The translations under genes and the position numbers were made by a program. DNA of 64,000 nt from Acridotheres tristis. Its lineage: Eukaryota > Chordata > Aves > Passeriformes > Sturnidae. This document shows, piece after piece, positions 27,001-36,000 of this stretch (the first letter of the stretch is position 1; every line of letters starts with the position of its first letter). The notes beneath the pieces were generated by a model. That model was not told the DNA's origin, did no database searches, and saw nothing but the letters and a program-made list of their open reading frames with translations. Location: NCBI GenBank assembly GCA_037013685.1, contig CM072891.1, positions 11,446,501 through 11,510,500 on the forward strand. The letters are read 5' to 3'.

Positions 27001-30000
27001 GATTCTGCCTCTGTTGTCTTAGCTGATGCTATTCTTTAATTGTTTTGACTCTTGTGATCTTTCTGAAATACTTTTTCACATCTGTCTGGTATTGTTGCCC
27101 TTGGAAGGGTGTTAAATTGATGCATGCTAAAATCACAGACCAGACAAGTGATAATTAACGTTTTCAGCTATATCTTAGCACTGTCTGAGACTCTCCTTGT
27201 AGGTTCTTGATTTCTTGTTTCACGGAGCAGTCACTTATGGCAGCTAGAAAGCTGGGTTTTGGTAGGAGATGGGGTGTGATAGATACCCAGTCTTGTGTGG
27301 AAGTACTTGAAGTCTCCAGTTACTCTGACATTTCTTGGTTCTTGGCATCTCTGAGATTTCTCAGCAGGTGATAATGCAGTTTTGATACTGTATTTCTCCT
27401 GGAAGTCCCAGAGCATCTCTCCCTCCAGCTATGTTACCCAGACTTCTAACTCTTGGTGTGTGCTGTCCCTCTGCTCACCCTAATGTTTTTCCTGCATAAT
27501 TAGCAGGTGGTAATAATACCTGGTGGTGGCATCCCACGTCTCATCTTTCTTTAATCAGGTTTCTGATGAGATTAGTCTAAATTGTTTGGACCTGGGCTGA
27601 CGATCTTTTGCTACTGCATAAATGAATCCAGCACTTCTTTTGTCTCCTGCAGTGTATTCCTGGTACCACCTCCACCAGTTCCTTTTAAACATTTGCCAAG
27701 AGCCTGTTCAGTTAACTTCTGAATTAGACCAGTTTTACCTGGTAGGAAGATTACAATGTGCCCTTTGTTGCCACTGCCAGCATAGCTATATGATTATCAG
27801 AGCATCTTTCACCTCCTCTTCCCCAAAACAAGGAGAGGTATATAGAAAATGAACATCAGTGCTGGAAAAGACTCCTAAGAAAATCTGGGAATTCCCAGTC
27901 AAGAATAACAATGTTCAGATTGTAGAAGCCAGACAGGAAAGATAATCTCTTAGGTATCAGTTTAGCCTGCTCATAAGCCTTTACTTGACAATTATTTTGT
28001 CTGACAACTTCCAGATGACAGGTTATTTTGTCTCTTCCCTGGATCTGCCTGTTTTCTCCTTAGGATCGAAATCCTGTGTAGTGTGTTTACTGATGGTCAG
28101 CACTGTGGTTTCTGTAATCCCAGGCAGGCTGGGTGGTTCAGCAGGAGTGGTTTAGGTCAGAAAAGAACACTGTGATCTTGTGTGTTTGTAGCATACATCA
28201 GGATCAGCTTCTCCTCAAACACCCTTGCCTAAGGCTGAAATGACAGTAGAATGTGTTCTCATAGGAGCTCATACTAACTTAAAGGACCCAGGCATGGGGA
28301 AGCGTGCATGCCTTGGTGCTTCTGCAATTCAGTACACTATGCCAAAAGGGTGGGTTATTTCTAAACTTTACTCAAGCTTCTGCCTGCCACATCTTATATC
28401 CTCTCCTGTCTTGTGTGGTGCTCTGGTATTAGGTGTTTGAGGCCAGCACCTGACACCCCACTGCCAATACCCAGCCTGTCACCAAGTCACTTCTTTATCT
28501 CTCATCTTAGAATGTGTTTCTGCAGAAGTTAAATTGTTCGTTCTTTGTTCAGCATCTGTTGGATGGACAGATCAGTTGGTTATCTCTCCATCTCCTCTCT
28601 GAATCTGTAGAAATACCCCTTGTTCTACATACACACAGCCCTGCATGAGCTCTCTGTAGCGGGGATTTGGATCAGAGCAATTGCATAAGCTGGCAAGGCT
28701 AACGAAATAGTCCGTGTGAATTGGTGCTGGGGTGTGTTGGGCAGCCTGCGTGCTGAGTGCTGGCAGCCAGCTCTTCTTCCTGCAGGGAAGTGGGGGAGCG
28801 CATTCAGTCCATTGCCAGAACCCAGCCTTGTCGTTTGCAAGCAAGCTGAGGTGTCAGATGTTTGAGGCCAGCAGCTTTCCTAAGCCCCTTAGCCATCCCA
28901 CAGGGGCAGTGCTGTAGAGATGATTCAGAAGCTGACACCTATGAGGGCATGCATTCGAGTCTGCAGACACTGCTGTCACAGGTGACTGACTGTAGGATAC
29001 CTTATAATCATAGCAGTGCTGGAATTGTTTGGTCAGGTTTGGGTTGCCTGCTTGCCTGAGGTGAAGTGTGACTGATGGTCAAAGAACTTCAGAATTTCTG
29101 GCATCAAGGTACTACTCTCAGATAGTGCTGGGCATCACGTGGCTAGTTTGGTAGCACAGCCAGTTTTAGGTGTACTCACTAATTAAGGTTAGGTTCTGTG
29201 TGATGAATACAGTGATTCTCTGTTCTGCTTCAAGAAAACTAGAACAACTGCCACATATGGCAAATTGGGCTGGGGGAGATGGATGAAGTGGGGCTATAAA
29301 ATCCTGGGGAGGGACCTCCCTTTTTTTGTCATTGAAAGTCCTTTGGAAGTGTATGGCCTGGATTAGAAGGTCAGCATGAGGGAGGAAAGGACTCCTGCTT
29401 GGGGAGTTTCCTGTACAAATTTTTGTACAGAAGGCTGAACAGTACTACAATACCCAGTAAGTGTAGTATGTATCCTATATCGTGCAATACCTGATATTCA
29501 ATACTTCTTTTCCTGGCAGTACTGTGAAAGGTCCAGATTTCGTGCATAATGCCAGTGTCAGGTGCTGTGAAATGTGCAACTTGTCCTAGTCCTATCTTAA
29601 AATATTTGTGTCCCAGATCCGGTAACTCTTTAGGAATTCAGAAGCTGTGCTAGGCGACTTCACACATGTTCACATCCTTGAGGATTTCAAGTACAGACAA
29701 CTAGCATCCATCTGCTAGTCACAGTGATTTGCTCCAAGTAGCTAGTTATCCACAGAAGTTTTAGCTGTGTACAATGGGGTGGATCTCGGACTGAACAACA
29801 GCTTTAGCGGGATAGAGAAAAGAAGTGTGGAAGAAGTAGCTTCCCTGCCCCCATCCCAAGCACCTCAGGGCAAACACGCTGGCAGCCCTGTCACGTTTTC
29901 TCTTCCAAGCTCCAAATTCCTGGAAACAAGTGAGCCTCTAGAGTGCTGTAACTGGAAATGCCTCACTACTCATCCAGTGGAAACGCTGATTTTCTGGGTA

Positions 30001-33000
30001 TCTTTGTCTGGTCTTGCCTGGGGACTCAAAAAGTAGCCACAGAGAAGAGTGTGGTGGGTGGTATTCATGAGTTCTGTCATATATTGCCATCTCTGGGTGG
30101 AACATGGAGACAGCGAAAAAGTCTATGCAGGAAAGCAGAGGAGATGCACTCTGCTGTGATGCAGGACAGAACGTGTTGGCTGTAAGGCAAATGCACATAC
30201 ATCTGTCTCTGTGTATGTCTGTGTCAGAGTGCTGTGCCCACACCGTGGCCATGTTTATCACCTGGCACTAAAAACGTGCAGTACTTTGCACTCTGTGCAC
30301 ATCACGGTCTCCCTCCCTCCCTGTCCTGTTCCTTAATGTCTTTATCTCCTAGTGTTAACAACTTAAAAGCAGAAAACCGGGAGGAAACTGCAGGGGGCTT
30401 AATTATTAATCTGTTCATCCGTGCTGCTCGTGGGGAAGGCTCCGTTTCCCTGGGCCGGGGTGTGTGGGAGGGCTGGCTCCCGGCCGGGGCCGCTCCCGGT
30501 GCGCGGGGAAGCCGGGTCAGCGCGGAGCACACGTGCGGGAGCGCCCGGCGCCGGCGTGTCACCCCGCCCCGCCACACGTGCGGCCCCGGGCGACGGGCGG
30601 CACATGGCACTCGCTGGAACACAAGGCTTTAAGCCCGGCCCCTTGCGTAAGCTGTTGATTGTAATGGGTAGGAAGGCTGCTGTGCTGCAGGGCTGCCTGC
30701 CTCCGCTTTATGCAATGCTGGCGATCCCTGTGCTGTCGGCTTTGCTGTTAACTCCTTCCACTCCTGCAGAAGAGGGGTTAAAAATGGCATCTGTCAGCCT
30801 GGGGGAGTTTACCTTGCCCAGGGGGCTTCTCAAAGCTCTCTGTCCCAGGAAAAATAAGACGGCATGGCCCCAGCAGGCTTGGTGAAGTAGAGGAATGGGA
30901 ACCTTGACTGTCTTTTTCCATAGTGTGTTCTGACACGGGTCGATACCATGAGACAGGGCTGCTCATGAACTTATGGCATGGAGGGAGGATAGTGATCTCT
31001 CTAATCACGAAGAGAGGAATGATTTGTCTCATCCGAGGTAGGTGGAGGAGAGGTCACTAGCAGACTGAGTCTTCTGTCAGACAAGAAGGAAGTAAGGTGA
31101 GAATCAGTTTAGGATATCACAAGGTGTCAGGGGAACAGATGCAGGTCTAGGATTTGCCACCTTGGGGAGATAGGCAGAAATCAGATAGAGATTTCATACA
31201 GGGGTCTGATGAGGAGCTCCAGGAGAGAGATGTGATGCTCAGCTTGATTCAGCTGGAGCTGTTTTGGGTTTTTTTTTCCTATGGAGATGAGGAAGTTTGT
31301 GATGTTTCGTCTTCTGAATGTATTTTAGGATTTTGGTTTTGAGGGGATGCATCAAGTGAAATGTAGGTCTATAAGGATCTCTGTATCCAGACTGAAAGGC
31401 TATCCTGAGCAGAGATAGTAGGGTCCAGTTTGGATGTCGTTTCCTTGTGTCTTCTGTGGTAGTGAGGCTATGTTGTTTCACCTTGTTTATTTTATCTCCA
31501 GAATAATTGAGCTGAATGGCCACAAGCCACCCCTCACCTACAAGCGCTTCCAGGCCATCATTAGCCGTATGGAGCTCCCAAAGAAGCCAGTGAGCACTGT
31601 AATAAGTCAGCAGATGGAAACATGTAAAGTGGACATCCAGGAAAACCATGATGATGTCTATGGGGTCCCATCCCTGGAAGAGCTGGGTATGTGTCAAGAG
31701 TGAAGGAAAGGACTACTGCCAGCTGAAACAGGATCTGGTGGAACTGTTTCCAGTGGCTGGCACATGTTCTCACCTGACATGGGGTGCCTCTAGCCATAGA
31801 ACGGCCTAATTTTTCAGCAAGTGCCAGACCTTGTGATAACACACTGGTGTCCCTTGCACTGCTGTTGATGCCCAGCATCCCCTTTAGCATTGCTCTGAAG
31901 TGCTCTGCATCTGTCCTTGTGTTCTCTGCTATACTGGGCATGTAACCACTGTACTAGGATCTCATGTCCTCACCAGCTGCTTTCCTGCTACCGCAGTCTC
32001 AGGCATGTTTACCTGAAGAGGTAAACTAACTGAGTACCAGATTTAGATAACTTTAATTCACTTACTGCCAAGCAGCACCAATTTGGGAACTTTGCAAGAC
32101 AAAAGGTATTACAAAAATTTCTTTCACTCCTCCTGTTGTGCCTTACAGTCCTGTAAGACTTGAAGAAGGAGAATGAATAGCTGAGGCATGAAGAATGCCA
32201 GACCTGTATCAGGGAAGTGAATATAAATGCAAGGGAAGAAAGGACTAATGCAGAATAATGTCTGTGTGTCTGTGACTGGAGGCTTCATACCAGCTTTATA
32301 GGAAGTATCTCCTGGTACCTTAAGGCACTGGTTTCAACAGTCATGTAAAAGCATGGGACTTGACAACAGGAGTATCCTAAGGGCTGCAGTCCTGCATGGA
32401 TCTACTTTCCTTATTGTCTGGCCAAATGTGAGACTGCATGTAACTTTACACTGCTCTGCTTGCTGCCAGGGGAGGCTCCTCTGTCTGCCCAGAGCAGTGC
32501 AGGGAGACTGCATTATTGCTTCCCCTTTTGCAGCGGTTCTTTTGCATTAATCCAGTGCCTTCCCCAGCACCGACCTCAGCAGAATAGGAGCATCACCAGG
32601 AGCAGCTGGACTATGTAGTGAGCTACTGATGTCGATGGCAAGGTGTTCTTGTAAGGCAGAGCTGTGGAGCATATATTTCATTGCCAGCTGCTCTGGACTT
32701 TGGAGCAGAGCCCTGTGGGTAGTGCTTACACACTGGAGAGAATGCTAGCTTTGAGCAGTGGGGAAAGTCACCATAAGGCTGCCTGAAGCATTGCAGGGAG
32801 AGGCCCTGGAAGTGCAGTGTCATGAGCAGGCTCTCCCCATATCCTACATGATTTGCCTACTGTACAAGGATTAGAGCAGCAAGTAAGCCACGTTAGGCAG
32901 CTGTACTGTCTTGCTGTTGTTAATGCATAATCCCATACCTGTGCCCTTTGTCTAGGCATGGCTTCAAATCTTACAAAGTTCTTTCTCTCAGGCTTTCCTA

Positions 33001-36000
33001 CAGATGGTCTTGCCCCTGCAGTTTGGCAAGGAGGGGAGACAGAAGCTCTGGCACGGCTGGATAAACACTTGGAAAGAAAGGTAACCATTATTTAAGTGGC
33101 AATTCCTGCAGACTGTGCCTCCAAATGAAAAATGTAGTGTTGCCCATTACCCCATTCCCTGCTCTTCTTAGCAGTGGTCATAGCATTCACCTCTGGAAAG
33201 GAGTGTATGCTATTGTTGGAGTATTCCTGTGATCTTAGATTTTGTGTGGAGCAGGGAGCTCATGTTCTTCCTCAGGTACAGACATTTAGAGCAGTATATT
33301 ATTTATGCTGCTGTTTGAAGCACACTGGACTCTTCCTTATTTCTACCTCTCAGTTTCCTTTAGAGGAGCGCAAACTTAGAAATTCTCCTGTTAGGTTGTT
33401 CAGTCCCTGCTGCACACTGCACACCATCTCTTTTTATCTTTACCTGAGGTGTTAGTGTGAATGCTTATAAAAGAATACCTTCCCCTTGTCCATCAGCTTC
33501 CTAATAGGTTGTCTCACTGGCTGGCATTCCTTGAGCCCCTTGTTGAAATAATCAGATTTTTTTCAGTGGGGCTGGTGTTCTTGATTATAGTGCACAAGGC
33601 AAACAATTTCAAAGTAATGAAAGGTGACCCAGCTGCCAAAGCATGACTCAATTTTAACCATTTTGTACTTTAATGCTGGGTGGCTTGATGCCAGCTGTGG
33701 AAATCAAAGCATAAATACTCGTGCTGAGGAGGGAATAAATTATCAACATAATGCTCCACAAAAGGGCCTGAATTTCCCCAGTTTTCTTGTTCACTGTGTG
33801 AAATGTGATAGACATACCTGGACATAAACAATTGTATTAGCTTGTATCCCTAGGAACTCTCAAGGTTGTTAGCTCCTCTATGCAAAGCAAATTAATCCTT
33901 TTGGGCAAAATAACTGACTGGTTTAAATCCTGGAGCAAAGGTTTTGCATTTCTTGAATAGGCCATGGGGGTTGGGATTGCCTGCTGGAGATCTCTCCCAG
34001 CAGTGATTGGAAATAAATAGAAGAGACTGGCTGTCAGATGTGAGTGGCCTCACCACCTGCACAGAGGCTTGCCTTTAGCAGTGTCCCACAAATACAAGGG
34101 GTTTTTGGCTCATTTCTCCTGAATCTGTCTAGGCATGGGTTGCAAATTATGAACGACCAAGGATGAATGCCAATTCGTTGCTGGCCAGCCCAACAGGACT
34201 CAGTCCCTACCTGCGTTTTGGCTGCTTGTCCTGCCGCTTGTTTTACTATCGTCTCTGGGAGCTGTATAAGAAGGTAAGACAAAAGGTTCACTTGGAGGGT
34301 AGGTGGGGTTTGAGCATATATAGCATGATGGTGGTTGCCAGACAGTGTGCCAGAATTGATGCAAAAGATGCAGTTGCCTCCCTAGTGTTTGATTGTTGGG
34401 CTGAGCTTGTTGCTACTACAAGAGGAGGCTTTTGGGTAAGAAAGTAATTCTCCTGAATGTACTCACACAGGCCTTAAATCTGGTGGTACCTTGTTCTTCA
34501 GTCTGGACTTGTGTGTTATGAACCGTGTAAAGCCTTTTACTGTTAGTTTTATGTCATTCCAATCACATGTCATTGTACTGAGTGAATCTGTGTCAGTGCT
34601 CTGGCTTTACCATCTGGGCTTTCTGATAAGGGCTGATCTGACATTGAGCTCTTTTATGGCAGTGGTCAGTAGCTGACTTGGGAAATATATGTAAATGCAT
34701 GGGTGCCTCACAGCTCAGCTTCATGAAGCCAGTCCTGTGCTTGTCAACAGCTGTGTTCCCTCTCCACAGGTGAAGCGGAACAGCACACCCCCCCTGTCTC
34801 TGTACGGACAGCTTCTGTGGCGGGAGTTCTTCTACACAGCAGCCACCAACAACCCCAAGTTTGATCGCATGGAGGGGAATCCCATCTGCATACAAATCCC
34901 CTGGGACAGGAACCCTGAAGCCTTGGCAAAGTGGGCAGAGGGCAAGACAGGCTTCCCTTGGATCGATGCGATCATGACCCAGCTGAGACAAGAAGGGTGG
35001 ATCCACCATCTGGCCAGGCATGCGGTGGCCTGCTTCCTGACCAGGGGTGACCTCTGGATCAGCTGGGAGTCAGGAGTCAGGGTGAGTCCTGGCATTTTCA
35101 GGTATTTGCAGAAGGCCATAAGGAAAACAAAGTCTCCCTGGCACTTGCTGCAAGGATGGGCACACAGGTATGGCTTTTGCTTCATGTGTAAAAGGTGCAT
35201 GGAAGAGAGGATTTGCTAGCAGGCTCTTGGCCAGCCAACAGCCTGACTTCTTTCTGCATTCTACTGCAAGGCTCTGACTGTATCACAAGCCTCAAGTAAC
35301 CATAACTAAATGTGTTTGGGACCCACTGGTAAATACAGACTTTGGGGTTTTGGGGGGGGGGCTTTTCGTTTTATGCGGTTTTTTTGTAAAAATTCTCTCA
35401 GTCCATCTGTTTTCTTTGCAAGTTTAGTGTCACTTCTTAACTGGACCTTTTTCCTCATTATAAAATCCATCACTGTGCCGGTCAGGGAGCGCTCCATGAC
35501 TGTGAAATCTGAGTCTAGAGTCTCTCAAGGAAAGAGGTAAAAGACCCTCCTCTTGGGCCATCTGAAGGGACAGACAGCTTGAACCTGCCCAGTGTACTGC
35601 CCTACACAATAAGTGAAGGCAGGGGTATCTAGTCACAAAGCTAACAAAGAGCGTAAATGAAAATGCAGCTGAAAGCGCAGCATCTGTGCATGGATATGAG
35701 TGAATTACTGCTGAAACCTTTCTGCCTCTCAGTGGTAGTGTGCTCTGGAACCTTCAGAGGGGTTCTTTTCTTCTTGCTTTGGTGCATGTTCTTCTGTGCA
35801 GCATCCTTTCCTTCCCAAGGTTGGTGCTTTACTCTTGTTATGCCTGCCAGGCTAGGATCAATCCCCAGAGCTTGCTGCAACTCTAGGTAGTGATTTAGTC
35901 TATAGCTGCATGAGAGATAAGCCAGCACTTTATCAGTGTGAGCAGACCATGCCTCTCTAAGTAAAAGTGTCAGGAAGTGAGATACATTGACCAGCCAACT

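Larger units (their letters stand above)
24639..31501 (+). other. CRY2: CRY2 intron 3
   Basis: At 6.9 kb this is the largest CRY2 intron. It holds an 18-bp poly(T) run (24930-24947), a long degraded CR1 on the minus strand (from about 25540), a perfect 9-bp-arm palindrome at 29411-29430, an E-box at 29136-29141 and an isolated CpG island at 30420-30720. No extra coding exon was recognised. Confidence 0.85.

Noticed and set aside
28151..28160. TTTAGGTCA as a possible REV-ERB/ROR element in CRY2 intron 3
   Set aside because: The required A/T-rich 5' extension is missing (GTGG precedes it).
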